Under the pieces are notes generated by a model. The model saw only the letters and a program-made list of their open reading frames with translations, searched no databases and had not been told where the DNA came from. From Phlebopus portentosus (lineage: Eukaryota; Basidiomycota; Agaricomycetes; Boletales; Boletinellaceae), in assembly GCA_037892935.1 (NCBI GenBank), contig JAYXKI010000004.1, positions 930,001 to 994,000 on the forward strand: DNA of 64,000 nucleotides, written 5' to 3'. This document shows, piece by piece, positions 13,109 through 24,153 of this stretch. Position 1 is the stretch's first letter. Every line of letters starts with the position of its first letter. Both the position numbers and the translations under genes were made by a program.

Positions 13109-14354
13109 GTACGCCGCCATGGACAAAGAATTCCAATACCGTCCTTCCACATGGGCGAATGGATTGTTATATCGTTTCTTATATCCATGTATTTGTCATA
13201 GAGGATCCATTCTGTATACTCCTTGTTTTTATGTCCAAGCAGATGAAAGGTGGAAGGATGAGGACACTGCCTCAGGAACACTGCCTAGACCTGCAAGTAT
13301 CTTGAAAATAAACTTATATTACGTGACCTCGACGCCTCATGAATGCGTACCAATTGACTTTCTAAAGCTTCATCATTCATCAAAGATATGGGATAACTCT
13401 ACTCGTGGGGACAGATTCAGAGAATATGAATCTGATGAGTTTCAAGCACATAACGGCGATGATATTATATAGACATTGATGATTTTCTCGGTTCTGGGGC
13501 GCCGCGAATGTTCTTCCCAACTGCCTTCCCAGTGATGCTAGCTTCCTTCTGATATTTTTGTTTGTCTTAAATATCCATATCCGGATAATGAATACACTAA
13601 TCCGTATTTGAATCTAGGGGTTGTATAACATCGTTTTCTATCGCTGCTATAGTGAGTGGGCTTCTGAGGATGCTCGAATCAAAATGTTCCTTAAAGCTTA
13701 AGCGAAGTCATCCCAAGGTACACACAGAGTTCATTCTGCTCTGAAAACCATCAGCTCGATTCTATGCTTGAGCATGCCTCTGTCCTCTTGTACTTTGAAA
13801 ATGAATGCAATGTCGAGAAAGCGATGATAAAACAAAGACTGGATACATCATACACCGCATCGATTATTTATATCGATATCGAGTCGGGCTTCAGGTTCGC
13901 ACAGCCACCGGAGCATTTCACTCTTCCGCACTTCACAAAGTCACGGGGCCCCACGTATCCGAGGTCGAGGCCAGAATAGCCGAGGCCAGACGCAGCGTCT
14001 CCAGTAGCAATCGTTAAAATCAAATTGCAGCACGCAGGTGACTAGTACTAGCCTCATTTCGGTTTGGGAGAATTCCTGAATATTCCTGAAAAGGGATGCC
14101 CACGATCATCCGTAATCACCGCCTTCCACCGCCTCCGACCAGGCCTGAGCTCCTAAATACTGGCAACCTTGCCCAGGCGTGCCCACAACCTCCACTCCCG
14201 TACGCCTATTGTCAGCACCCCGCAGCAGGTCATGTCCCTTAGGCGACATCCCCAGGTGAGTTTTAAGCGCCTTAGCAAGTGCTTTATATAAACGCCGCCG
14301 TCTTATTTGACGCCCTTGGGTCTCTCCCTCTCTGTCGCATGCTCGTGAACAGCG
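13109..14354. other. Intergenic, no gene supported
   Basis: A 133-codon plus frame (13071-13472) overlaps the end of the monooxygenase, lacks resemblance to anything known and is not convincing. The rest holds short frames and the promoter of the next gene, with TATATAAA near 14284, about 70 bp upstream of the ATG. Confidence 0.4.
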
Positions 14355-15500
14355 ATGAAAGAAAAGTTCTCAACCCGCAAGTATGCATCCCGCAAGTTCA
14401 CCGACATCATCCTGAGCGCCGTATCCAAGTGGCCGAATTGGGATCCATCCATACCAATCGAGGTACGCTAATTTGGAATCTGTCTGACTCTTCGCGATTA
14501 GTCTGACGACCACATTGCCGATCAGGCTGGGGACTACGGTCGAGTCGATAGGAAATCAGGCCAGTTCGAGCGAGAGGGCAACATATACCGCGATCCCGAT
14601 GTCGCTCACATCGCATCACAATTCCCGCCATCGACCGGTCCGCGAGTCGACACTCACAGAATTCACTCAATGGACGTGAGGAGGGTTACTGTAGCCCCCG
14701 ATGTGCACGCGTATGTGTTTCTTCTCTTAAAAAGCAAGTCCAACAAACCTTATCCTAGTTCAGAAATCTTCTTGGTGTGGCAGAGCCGACGATCGGCGGA
14801 CAGTGGCAGTTTAGTCGCTCACGCGGGGCGCTTCTCCTGCTATACAAGTCGTATATCACGTTTGTCCCTAATGAACTGCTCACGGAATTGAAAGATTCTG
14901 GATGGGCGAAGGGGAAGTGCGTCGTGACGCATGTTCAGACGTGCTGCAGTTATTTTCTTTATCTATCTGATAAAAGTATTAAAATGCGCTTGTTCTTGCA
15001 CTGTGTCGCTAACTTTACAATCTCTTTAGGCAGCGAAGTTGTTAGTATCACTCTGCAAGCTGACGTCCCGCTTCCGATGGCGCCAGGGGTCACTCCTGGC
15101 GCTGGAATCAGCGCGGGCTGGCATTTCTCTGGCGCTTCCGGGATCGTCCAAGAGGCTTTCCATGATGAACCTGTTTTTGTTCCCTTGTATCAACTCAAGG
15201 AGATAACGAAAAAGGATGGATGGAATCGCCGTAGCCCCTGCCCCGATTCGGACGACGATGACGAGTAAGTCCTAGATAAGTTTTATTCGAATGTCCGATT
15301 AAATTTGCTTGAAATAGTGACGGCTGGATCTCCGTTGAAGTACCGTGGAGTCCGCTCGATGATGACGGGGTCGAACTGACAGAAGAGTACTCGGTAAGGC
15401 GGTTAACGAGTTCTCACCATTACGCTTTCGCTCATCATCTCTCTTTCGAAATCAGGGCGAGCCTGACTCAGACTGGTACGTGATATGTTGTTCGAGATGA
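14355..15500 (+). CDS. Unrecognised basidiomycete-type protein, paralogue 1 of 3
   Basis: Six exons (14355-14462, 14526-14710, 14764-14975, 15030-15264, 15318-15393, 15456-15500) give 286 aa. I recognise no characterised domain. Shared with the other two copies are NWDPSIP just before intron 1, GDYGRVDR and GNIYRD in exon 2, GGQWQFSRSRGALLL in exon 3, YLSDK at the end of exon 3 and EPVFVPLYQLKE in exon 4, followed by an Asp-rich tail. There is no signal peptide or membrane helix, so it is probably cytosolic or nuclear. Exons 2 and 3 (185 and 212 nt) have the same length and phase in all three copies, so the family arose by gene duplication and the genes are still constrained. The last exon could alternatively splice again at 15476; the stop at 15498 is my choice. 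Confidence 0.7.
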
Positions 15501-16454
15501 AAACCCGTATCTGAAGCTTTGTCCTTTTCTTTGTGTTGATGTTACTAGATTTTTCTTTTGCATTTGTAGAGAGGTGTTGCCGAACACCGGATACCACTGT
15601 GCCTTCGTGCTTGTCATTTTTGCTTTGCTAGTAGGTATGGTGACCTTTAATTGGTCCATAGTACTTACTCGAGGATCGTAGCAGCAATGTGCTATTATTT
15701 GTACCTATTTTCTTTCGTGTAAATACTTGCAATATCGATCCTGTTCAACCTTTGACAGTATTACATAATTACTGTATTTGATTGGTTTCCCAATAACATA
15801 AATGTAAAAATGTTTCTTCAAAACAATATGTCTGTCCAAGCCAAGTAGTACTTCACTCATACTTAGGTTTTCCAATTCCAAGGACATTTGAGTGTTGGGC
15901 CGGAACTAACAGTTATTGATTGGGAACTTAAGCGGTGCTGTTCTTCAAATTAAAGTACCAGTCACAATCGAGTCGGAGTCTAAAATGCAGTGACAAATTC
16001 GGTACTAAGCCGGGTTTTCCTATCATATCCTCTGTACATTGGGCATCCTCCAAAATCCTCCTTGAGCTTCCCATGATTCCGGCGTTCCGCGCCCCAAGGC
16101 AATGAAGGATGCAAAGCCGTTTTCCGAGGATGAAAAATCCGTGTGAATGTAAGGCGCAGCTGACTCTATCCAGGGTTAGAAGTCCAAAGGGCGCGTCTAG
16201 CAAATGAACTACTATTGAAATCGATCAAACACGCCGCTTGCCTCATTCATCGAGAGGGTCGCGTGAACATGCAGTGCCGGAATACAGCTTCGTCACCGCC
16301 TCCTAAGAGCTTCTCCGGGTTTGCTGGTATTCAATCGATCATCGTCTGGCCACAGCAGGAGTGGAAATAGCCTCAGACGCATGACGTGAGCGTTAAAATC
16401 CTTTATATATCGGTGCACCGGCTCACGAGCTGTACCACCTTTCACCAGAAAGCA
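15501..16454. other. Intergenic between paralogues 1 and 2
   Basis: No supported gene. A TTTATATA element near 16402, 53 bp before the next ATG, may be the promoter of paralogue 2. Confidence 0.4.
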
Positions 16455-17644
16455 ATGGGCAGAAAGCACGCATCTCGTAAATTCGTAGACCTCATCTGGG
16501 CAGCGTCATCCCATTGGGCGAACTGGGATCCGTCCATTCGAATGGAGGTGAGCCAAACCCCGTCTCGCTTTGCACGCGTTCTTATGACGGCCCTGTTTCA
16601 GGCAGGAGACTACGGTACAATCAACAAAAACTCTGGCCTGTTTGATTATGAAGGCAATATCTATCGCGACAGCGACTACTCGATCGTTACTTCAAATTAC
16701 CCACCAGAGAAAGGTCCTCAGATCGAAGACCTCCAGATACATTCGATGGACACAAACAAGTTTGGCGTCGAGCCTGATGCGCACGCGTGAGTAATCTTCC
16801 CATTGCACACAGTTTTGGAGCAAGTTTCATTGCTTTCTAGGAATGTTTTTGGGATAGCCGAGCCAGCGTTTGGCGGGCAATGGCAGTTTGGTCGTACCCG
16901 AGGCGCTTTGCTCCTCATGTATGGGACTCAAATTATCAACGTTCCCAACGATCTACTAGTAGAGCTCAAGAAGTCAAACTGGACCCGAGAAAAGTACATC
17001 GTGACCCACATCTACTGCTGCCGGGGCTATTTCTCATACCTGTCTGATAAAAGTTGTAGTAGTGCGTACTGTAATTTGCACAGGATGCTAACCTCACATT
17101 TTTTTGTAGGTAACGAAAAAGTCAGCGTCAATTTGCGCGTGGACGCACCGATTGCTACAGCTCCAGGAGTCACTCCGGGAGTTGGGTTTAAAGGATACTG
17201 GCATGCGAACGGCCTTTCTGGAACTGTCCAGCGTGCTATTCACTCGGAACCTGTGTTCTTCCCCTTGTACGACGTCAAAAAACTAGGGAAGCGCTCCAAA
17301 TGGTTCCGCCGTGATTCTGACCCATTCGGGGAGGACGAAGAGCATGAGGAAGAGGAAGAGGAGGAAGAGGAGGAAGAGGAGGAAGAGGAAGAGGAGAAGA
17401 AAGAAGAAGAGGAGCTGGGCGATGAAGAGTAAGCTTTGAAACACGAATTCAGGCCCGTATTGACTTTGTTCCAGCGGTGAGAGTTGGGTCCCCGCTGGGC
17501 TTCCGTGGAACTGCCTTGATGACGATGGGCAAGAAGTATCTGATGACTTCCTCGTGCGTCAAGAACAATAAGCTCTTTGTCACCTTTTTGCTGATTATCC
17601 TCGCTCTTTGGCAGGGCGAGTCTGATACGGAGAAATGGAACTGA
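16455..17644 (+). CDS. Unrecognised basidiomycete-type protein, paralogue 2 of 3, with long acidic tail
   Basis: Six exons (16455-16547, 16602-16786, 16841-17052, 17110-17428, 17475-17553, 17615-17644) give 305 aa. The core matches paralogue 1: NWDPSIRM, GDYGTINK, GNIYRD, GGQWQFGRTRGALLL, VTHIYCCRGYF, YLSDKS and EPVFFPLYDVKK. The main difference is a run of about 25 mostly Glu residues encoded by GAGGAA-type hexamer repeats at 17335-17412, which lengthens exon 4. This looks like recent slippage expansion of the short acidic stretch found in the other copies. The ending GESDTEKWN after the last intron parallels GEPDSDW in paralogue 1. Function unknown. Confidence 0.75.
17335..17412 (+). repeat. 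GAGGAA-type repeat coding for poly-Glu
   Basis: A purine-only stretch of near-perfect GAGGAA/GAAGAG units inside exon 4 of paralogue 2. It is a slippage-prone coding microsatellite. Confidence 0.8.
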
Positions 17645-18252
17645 ACTTGCTGTCTCGTACTATCTCTATTCAGAACTTATCTTCTTGGCATTCTGTATAT
17701 ACTTTTTGCAGATTCATAAACGAACATTGATACCAACGATTGCAATACATCTCTCAGGATGATGTTTGGGGGACTGTTCATTGTCGCGGAATGAGGAGAC
17801 TTTTTTTCACGCCAAAGGTTATTTAGATCAAAAACACACCAGGTATACATCCAGGCAGACAGGAAGACTAAGAATACCACAGCAACAAGGCTGTTCTTGA
17901 AACCTCGACTCGCTCTGAGTCTATCAAAAGTGGAGCATCCTCCGCAAAAGCACTGCCCTATTGGAGAAAAGCGAAATTATTCACCGAATCGACTTCCTGT
18001 GTGAATAGCCAACAGTGATATATTTCCTTCCGGCATGATACGTCACGGAACTCGAGCGTCCGGGCAAGTGCACAACAGATGTGACTAACGGCGGAACGAT
18101 CAACCGATGGCCTGCTGGAGAGTATAGAATGTCTTCGTGAAAGAATATTAGTGGCACTTGTATCTCGGAAAATCGATTCACAGCACAGAAGAGTCTCCAT
18201 TCATCGATTCTGATAGGAGGCCTCATTGCTTCAAGCCTCGCGTTCAACCTTC
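17645..18252. other. Intergenic, no gene supported
   Basis: Short minus-strand frames of 67-88 codons are present but overlap each other and resemble nothing. Confidence 0.4.
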
Positions 18253-18696
18253 ATGTTACGTGTACGAGCCTACTATATCCGGTAAATCCCGAAGTTTCCC
18301 ACGCTGACTTGTATATTTAAATTTGTTTGGTTCCGTTCTGCCTCACCTCACGGAAGCAAAAGCATGCCTGTTCCTCGAGCGATTGGATGCTGACTCTTAT
18401 TGCAATATAGTTTCTGGGAAGGAGAAGATGAGCGCGATGGGCTGCTTTGAACGACTGATCCTATCCTGTGTACACCTGTCGATGCTGGCAGCTCTGCGAT
18501 ATGAAATGAGGATGTAATCGGATACAGCAAGGCAATGCCTCGTTCGTCGCGCCCTTCTTTTGAACTCGAGTCCTGTGCCTCCTTCGCTAGGAAGATAGTA
18601 GTTGTCAAACCTTCTATGCCTCCTCATCGCCTCGCGAAGCCAATTTCACAGCCTTCAGAGGCGCCGCACTTTGGGATCCTAGGGTGAGCTTTACAC
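18253..18696. repeat. Direct repeat R, copy 1 (~0.44 kb)
   Basis: Closely similar, in the same orientation, to 23574-23994. The homology starts at ATGTTACGTGTACGAGCC and ends at GGTGAGCTTTACAC, with small indels and scattered substitutions. No terminal inverted repeat or target duplication was seen. Both strands hold an open frame of 60-85 codons in each copy, but frames are changed by indels, so coding is doubtful. Confidence 0.85.
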
Positions 18697-19079
18697 ACTA
18701 AGTCTGACGAGGTGTTGAGGAACGCGTTCCGACAGCGACGGCTGGTCCATTGGCACTCGATTCTACGCCGCCTACATGATCGAAGCCATGGCCCCTGACT
18801 AACAAGACAGCATCGCCATGAGCAACGATAGAGCAGAAGGGGGACTTGGAGTCGAGATTTCACCACTCAGCTTCAGGGCGGTCGACGATAGTCTGTTGTC
18901 ATATAAAGGGCCCTCCTCTCCCTTTTGGCCTCGTCGTTCTCTCGACTCCCTTCCCATCCATCCCCCTCTCGTTATCCGCCGCGGCCTGCTCGACTTCTCT
19001 GTCGTTGTGTGCCCGCTCGTACCACTCACCACCAGCACCTTCTTCCTACTCGGACGTCCTCCCTCTTCGTTCAACACAT
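18697..19079. other. Region upstream of the recombinase-like pseudogene
   Basis: Overlapping frames on both strands at 18799-19144 are artefacts of C-rich composition. A TATAAA-like element at 18902 and pyrimidine-rich tracts (18910-18975) suggest the former promoter of the broken gene downstream. Confidence 0.35.
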
Positions 19080-19860
19080 ATGCCTCCCGCGGCTCGGCAG
19101 GCTCATTCTCGACGCCCAGCAGCACACCTGGGCTACGGTCTTGACAAGTGTGCCAATGGTTTCGTCGACCAGTACACAGACCCTCGAAAAGGGCGCGCCA
19201 AAGCCCAAATGACGGCTCAGCAACAAGCTGTCTTCCGCTAGAATGCTGACCTTATCGCCTTCATGCCGCCAGCCTGGGCCGACAACACCAAGCTCAAGCT
19301 CAACGTTGCTGGTATCCTGAAGGAATGGAAGGCGTACGTCGGCTCATTTGGGTATCTTTGAGTCCGAGTTTCCGCTGGTCCTCATATCTGCTTTTCCCTT
19401 TTCTGCACAGGTTTTGCGAGGTCATGGGCCTTGGCGACTGGAAGAGCGAGCTGAGGAGCGCCCAGAAGGGGACAGCCATGGACTTCCTCCTCCATCTGTG
19501 CGAGACGTGTAATATCAAGTCGTCCGGCACCTGTTGGCAGTACTTCCGGCAGTGGAAACAACGTCGGTCCATGATTGTCGCTGGATAGACGTTAAAGCTC
19601 ACCCTTGGCTCCGTCACGCCTTTGCAGTGTATTCCAAGACGGTTGGGCGGCGTCTCGACCTCAACGACAGCGATGAGGTGCTCAAGGTATGCATGCCGCT
19701 CCCCTCCGTCGCTCCGCGAGAGAAACATGTCGCTTACGGGCTCCTCGGCTCCTCCAGTTCTTCAAGGCCTACCTGATCCCCCAATTTCAACTCGAGGCAC
19801 CCACCCTGCGTGCAAAGGGCGTCACCGACTCAGGCGACCTTCTCGCACTATATAAAAAAC
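19080..19860 (+). pseudogene. Broken DUF3435/FluG-like (tyrosine-recombinase-related) gene, 5' part only
   Basis: Starting at the ATG at 19080, the reading runs into an in-frame TAG at 19238-19240. It continues as WADNTKLKLNVAGILKEWKA, crosses an intron (donor near 19334, acceptor at 19410), and goes on through FCEVMGLGDWKSEL and TCWQYFRQWKQ. A frame change follows near 19585. After it comes VYSKTVGRRLDLNDSDEVLK, then another intron and FFKAYLIPQFQLEAPTLRAKG with DLLALYKK, where the homology stops near 19855. The layout resembles the N-terminal region of fungal DUF3435/FluG-type proteins, related to the tyrosine recombinases of large mobile elements. The catalytic part is absent. It is dead: one stop, one frameshift, truncated 3' end. 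The family call is from memory and only moderate. Confidence 0.45.
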
Positions 19861-19966
19861 TCTTATCTGTCTTGTTTTTACCTTCTGAACTTTTAAATTT
19901 ATTTAATTCTTCATCTACAGAGGGGAATTTACAGTAACGTTCTTTCTACTAATATCTGCGTTGTAG

Positions 19967-20263
19967 CAACAAAATCCCCGCGAGCGATACGATGCACGAT
20001 CCTACGAAAGCCAGCTTCTCGCTTCCGTAAGCGAGTTCCCATCAGTAGCAGCGAAACACAGCCGCGAGCTAGTACCTCTATTCCTGTCTTTCATTTCGTC
20101 TGCGTCTTCTGAGAAGGCTTCGCGTTCTAAATTGGTCAACTGGCTCAAGCTCTTCGCAAAGTTCTCGAATCCGAAAACCTACTATCGGTCAAATGAGGTG
20201 CACGCATTGTTCATTTCGTTGCTCTCGCATCCGGACAGGAGCATGCAGTCCTCCGCTTTCTGA
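19967..20263 (+). pseudogene. UTP20: Isolated exon scrap resembling UTP20 (U3 snoRNP component)
   Basis: A 99-codon open stretch begins right after an intron-like 3' end (branch-like CTAAT, then TTGTAG at 19961-19966) and ends at TGA 20261-20263. It has no initiator. The translation contains RYDARSYESQLL, SRELVPLFLSFI, NWLKLFAKFSNPKTYY and LLSHPDRSMQSSA. This resembles the HEAT-repeat region of UTP20, a very large ribosome-biogenesis protein of the small-subunit processome. Upstream and downstream parts of that gene are missing, so it is a captured or leftover fragment. Identification rests on pattern memory. Confidence 0.4.
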
Positions 20264-20717
20264 GGAACAATCTATACTAAAAGGCGTGTGCTGAAGTCCT
20301 CAGGGTTATTGGACTAGAAACAATATAGCTCGTGTTGTCGACCGGGCTATCGAAATAATGATCGGCTGACGTGGAATAAGTTTTCAAAATATGCATGTGG
20401 TCATGAGTCAAGAAGGGCGTGTCCCGGATTCGGAATCAATCTTCAACTTCAAACACTTCGCAGAAAAATATTGAAGCGAGCCAACTTGACATAGTAAGAG
20501 CACGTATATGTAACATTCAGTCGTACTACAATATGTGATATTGACAACGTAAGGTTCGATACTGAAAACTGTCCGTGAGCAGGTACCAGGAGAGACCGCA
20601 TTACAGAGTTACGAAGAAAAGTTCGAAGTCCATCGCTCGTATATTTTCATCATCTGGGCTAAAGCTGAGATCGCATCAGACTAAAGAATAACACTGTTTG
20701 TCATTGAAACCTACATT
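20264..20717. other. Intergenic, 3' side of cerato-platanin gene
   Basis: No coding frame supported. It probably includes the 3' UTR of the minus-strand gene ending at 20718. Confidence 0.4.
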
Positions 20718-21134
20718 TTAGAGTCCACAAGCGCTCGCGTTCAATTGGGTTGCCGTAGCCTGGACGACACCGACCTGCTCAGCCTGCCCATTCGTCAGGT
20801 TGTTCATTGCACTGAGTGCAATGTTGAATCCGCTAGCTGCATAGTCGATCGCGGTCACCACAATGCTCGTCCCGTTGAACGTGATGTTCCAGCATGAGCC
20901 GCACTGGGCGGAGTTGAAGCCCTCCACAGCCTGCGCACCGCCAATGAATGGGAATGTCGGGAGAGAATCAAAGGTGGTGAAGTTGCGGGTGATGAGCCCG
21001 TTTGTGCCCGTAGAACACTCGACGGTTGTGAGAGACTGGTTTGCGTTGTCATAGACCGGGTCAAATGTGACTTGTTGCGCAAGTGCACTGAGAATGAGAG
21101 CGGAGGGAAGAGCGAAAACAGCTGCGAGCTTCAT
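20718..21134 (-). CDS. Cerato-platanin family secreted protein
   Basis: An intronless gene of 138 aa, the usual size. The frame extends further upstream only through TTG, so the ATG at 21134 is used. MKLAAVFALPSALILSALAQ is a signal peptide. The mature protein starts with VTFDPVYDN and carries the four family cysteines (VECSTG, QCGSCW, SACGL), predicted to form two disulfides in a double-psi beta-barrel. Other matches are LPTFPFIGGA, GFNSAQCGSCW and the C-terminal NASACGL. Cerato-platanins are secreted or wall-bound, bind chitin oligomers, act like expansins and can be sensed by plants. Mushrooms often have several copies. The gene is intact. Confidence 0.95.
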   Translation of the reverse strand: MKLAAVFALPSALILSALAQQVTFDPVYDNANQSLTTVECSTGTNGLITRNFTTFDSLPTFPFIGGAQAVEGFNSAQCGSCWNITFNGTSIVVTAIDYAASGFNIALSAMNNLTNGQAEQVGVVQATATQLNASACGL

Positions 21135-21216
21135 GATTGAAGAGAAGTAGAACGCCAAGAGCTAACTTTGAGATGTTTTGTTCGCGCTGAGCAAAAAGGA
21201 GGGTCGCCTCGAACGT

Positions 21217-21223
21217 TTTATAG
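21217..21223 (-). promoter_or_regulatory. Putative TATA box of the cerato-platanin gene
   Basis: On the minus strand this reads TATAAAA, about 85 bp upstream of the ATG at 21134. Confidence 0.6.
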
Positions 21224-21585
21224 CCGATGCCAGCTCACGAGAAGACCGAAATATCATGACATAACATGACGAAGGTTGGAACAGCACATGCAACATGTCG
21301 GCAGAAGCTGATTCTTTCGTGCTTTAGTTGAATGTAATCCAGTGGAATGTCGGTGGAAGACGGTTCGAAATGAAGGATTGAGACGCGTGATGAAGTAGCC
21401 AAGTCACGCGTCGCCCTCTTCCGCTGATTGCATCACTAGCTCTTTTCCTTTTGCCACCATCTCGCGAGTCTTAGGAGACTATATTGACTGGGTTCTTCTC
21501 CTTCTCCTTCTAGTTCTGTTCTCAATTTAAGGGTCATAAGATTCCCGACGTGGCAAAAGAGGATTGAACAAACAACGAGTGAAGC

Positions 21586-23038
21586 ATGGATCCTTTTGAA
21601 GTGAGGATGCAGTTCCTCACCCTTCTTCACCGGCTCAACGCGTCAGTATACATACTTCTTAGAAGCCGCGGCGTGAAAAAGTCTGATTGATGGTTTCGGA
21701 TTTTGCGCAGCGCAGGTCGCAACAGTCGATCCAGAAAGTCGTTTCTTACGCGCTCAAGTACTTCTCTCGCTGTGGTGACTTGATCTGGGACTGCATTGTG
21801 GAGGAATGCCAAAAGGTATCGTACCTCGACCTTTTTTCTTTCCGTACTCTTGTAGACTGATGTAGACATGTATTTCTGCAGGGATCATTGAACACGCGGA
21901 TAAATATTCTTTACCTTCTTGATTCTCTTTGTGAGGCGTCACTTCTTAGCAAAGCGTCCTTCGGACCTGGGTCCACAAGTAGCAGTGCCAGTGGAAATCT
22001 CTATATTGACTTCGTTTCTCGTGACTTGTCAACAATTGTCGACTATGTCATTCCTTCAGGTAGAGAGGGGCTGATCAACCTTATGAGTGCTGTTCAGGTG
22101 TGTATTGCAATTACTTATCTTCCTGATTTTCTACGATCTGCCCTTTTCACCATTTACGTCTAGAAAGTGGCATGAAGTCTAACGAGACCGGCTTTCTTTC
22201 CTGTAACGTATAGATACTGGAGAACTGGCACAACAAGCGCGTTATCGAGACACAGAAAGTCGAGGAGGTCCTTTCCAAACTCGAATCCCAAAAGGCGGAA
22301 ATGCATGCTGCGGCTAATTCTTCTGCTCAAGATGCATCATCGAACGCACAAGGCACATCAGAAAATGCTGAAACTCACGCTTTCTCACGAAACGAGGTAT
22401 TCAAACGGATCGAGGAGGATAGGGAGCGGCATAAGCGACTGAGAGAGAGAAGATGGGTGCAGGCCCTGGTGCATGGACCTCAAAGTGCACCGATACTAGC
22501 TTCGTTTGCGCCATTGCCTGCTGAGACGGCCTCTCCTTCTATCTCCTCGTCTGCTAATCTCGGTGCGGAGAAGAAGGAAAATGCGTCTGCCATTACAGTA
22601 CCTTCGTCGTCGGGTCCAGCCTCGAATCCAGCTCCTCTGCCTTCACGTACCGCTCTTCCCTCAAATGCGCCTGATCTCCCTATCGACATTGAATTCGACA
22701 ATGCATGGGAAACGACGAGCGACTGGAACGAAGATGATGACGAAGCAGTAGCAGAGGAAAACTCACTATGTTATCCCAATGCTACGACACGATTCGATTC
22801 CGGAGAAGGAGTGGGACCAGTTGCCCCTGCAACTATAAAGCAGAGCTATTCTTCTACCAGTACCGCTCCTACGACACTCACGTCAGGTTCATCCATGAGT
22901 CGTACTTCAAGTACCACTTCCCGCCCTTCCGGTCCTCCCCCGGCACCCGCGCCCGCGTCCTCCCGGGAACAAGGAAAACGACCTTTCAAGATTGACCGGA
23001 TGCGAATAAACAAGTTTGCCGATCGAAGAGGAAATTAA
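21586..23038 (+). CDS. CTK3: CTD kinase subunit gamma (Ctk3-like)
   Basis: Four exons (21586-21641, 21716-21815, 21882-22097, 22214-23038) give 398 aa. The start MDPFEVRMQFLTLLHRLNA, with SQQSIQKVVSYALKYF across intron 1, is the signature of the CID-like N-terminal domain of Ctk3. Helices NTRINILYLLDSLCEASL and YIDFVSRDLSTIVDYV follow. Ctk3 is the regulatory subunit of CTDK-I (Ctk1 kinase, Ctk2 cyclin), which phosphorylates Ser2 of the RNA polymerase II C-terminal repeat during elongation. The C-terminal half is Ser/Pro/Ala-rich and disordered, and ends with a short basic segment, FKIDRMRINKFADRRGN. The acceptor at 21715 was preferred over 21710 because it restores the family sequence. The gene looks intact and faces away from the cerato-platanin gene. 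Confidence 0.88.
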
Positions 23039-23573
23039 TAAAAAGAATGTGTTGGGAGAATGGCTCGGTTCAGTACGTACATCATGTTTTAGGTATATCT
23101 GCATGTTACCGTTGTGAACGTACTCCGAAGAATCCATAATGGAGCATCAAACTTGCTCGTTTGTTTTCAAATTATTGTTCGACTTTTTGGCCCTCCCCGC
23201 ATATTGCATCCGAATTCATGTGGGAAAATTTCCGGTGAAGTATTTCTTCTCATTGAAATACACAATTTGTTAACAATTGTTCAAAAGCACTACAAAGAAC
23301 AACATGTCTGGATGATCATGGCCATTCACTCCAGAAACATCTGCAGCTAGCTCACTGCCGCTGCCGTTACCATTTTCGTACGCGTGTCCATTTGTAATGG
23401 GAGGTGTCTGAGGTTTATAAGGTCGTTGCGCAATTTGCCATGAGGGTACGTGTCCTTGAACAAGAGGAATAGGCTATAAAGTAACAGGCTGACAGACTGT
23501 GGCATACGAAGGCAGAGGCGTAGGAGGAAAGATCGCTTGTGCAGGCGGTGGCGCGCGAACCTGATGTTACGTG
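23039..23573. other. Intergenic, no gene supported
   Basis: Downstream of the CTK3 gene and before repeat R copy 2. Only short frames. Confidence 0.4.
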
Positions 23574-23994
23574 TACGAGCCTACTATATCTGGTAAATTC
23601 CGAGCTTTCCCACACTGACAAGTATATTTGGTTCCGTTCCGCCTCACCTCACGGAAGCAAAAGCATGCCTGTTCCTCGAGCAATTGGATGCTGACTCTTA
23701 TCGCAATATCTTTTCTGGGAAGGAGAAGATGAGCGCGATGGGCTGCTTTGAACGACTAATCCTATCCTGTGTACACCTGTCGATGCTGGCAGCTCTGCGA
23801 TATGAAATGAGGATGAAATCGGATACAACAAGGCAATGCCTCGTTCACGCCCTTCTTTTGAACTCGAGTCCTGTGCTTCCTTCGCTAGGAAGATAGTAGA
23901 TGTCAAATCTTCTATACCTCTTCATCGCCTCGCGAAGCCAATTTCACAGCCTTCAGAGGCGCCGCACTTTGGGATCCTAGGGTGAGCTTTACAC
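23574..23994. repeat. Direct repeat R, copy 2 (~0.42 kb)
   Basis: Second copy of the repeat at 18253-18696, same orientation and about 23 bp shorter through small deletions. It sits about 160 bp upstream of paralogue 3, whereas copy 1 sits downstream of paralogue 2. The repeat may therefore mark the edge of a segmental duplication. Confidence 0.85.
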
Positions 23995-24153
23995 CTTCAT
24001 ATATGGCTGGTGCATCTGTCCCACCGCCTCGAACCAAAAATGACTTCAAGTTGTAAGTTCGTAATAGGATAAAATGAGTGTCTGTCAAGTGCTTAAAGAT
24101 GCGGGTAACTCATTCACGAAAGACCGTCACGCATTCTACCCCTACAGAACCCA

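Noticed and set aside
13071..13472. 133-codon plus frame after the monooxygenase
   Set aside because: It overlaps the end of the spliced monooxygenase, has no family resemblance and no clear promoter.
18799..19144. Overlapping ~108-codon frames on both strands
   Set aside because: Mirror frames in C-rich sequence with low-complexity translations. They are explained as the upstream region of the recombinase-like pseudogene.
20718..21158. Longer cerato-platanin start upstream at 21158
   Set aside because: That codon is TTG, and the extra residues would precede and spoil the signal peptide. The ATG at 21134 fits.
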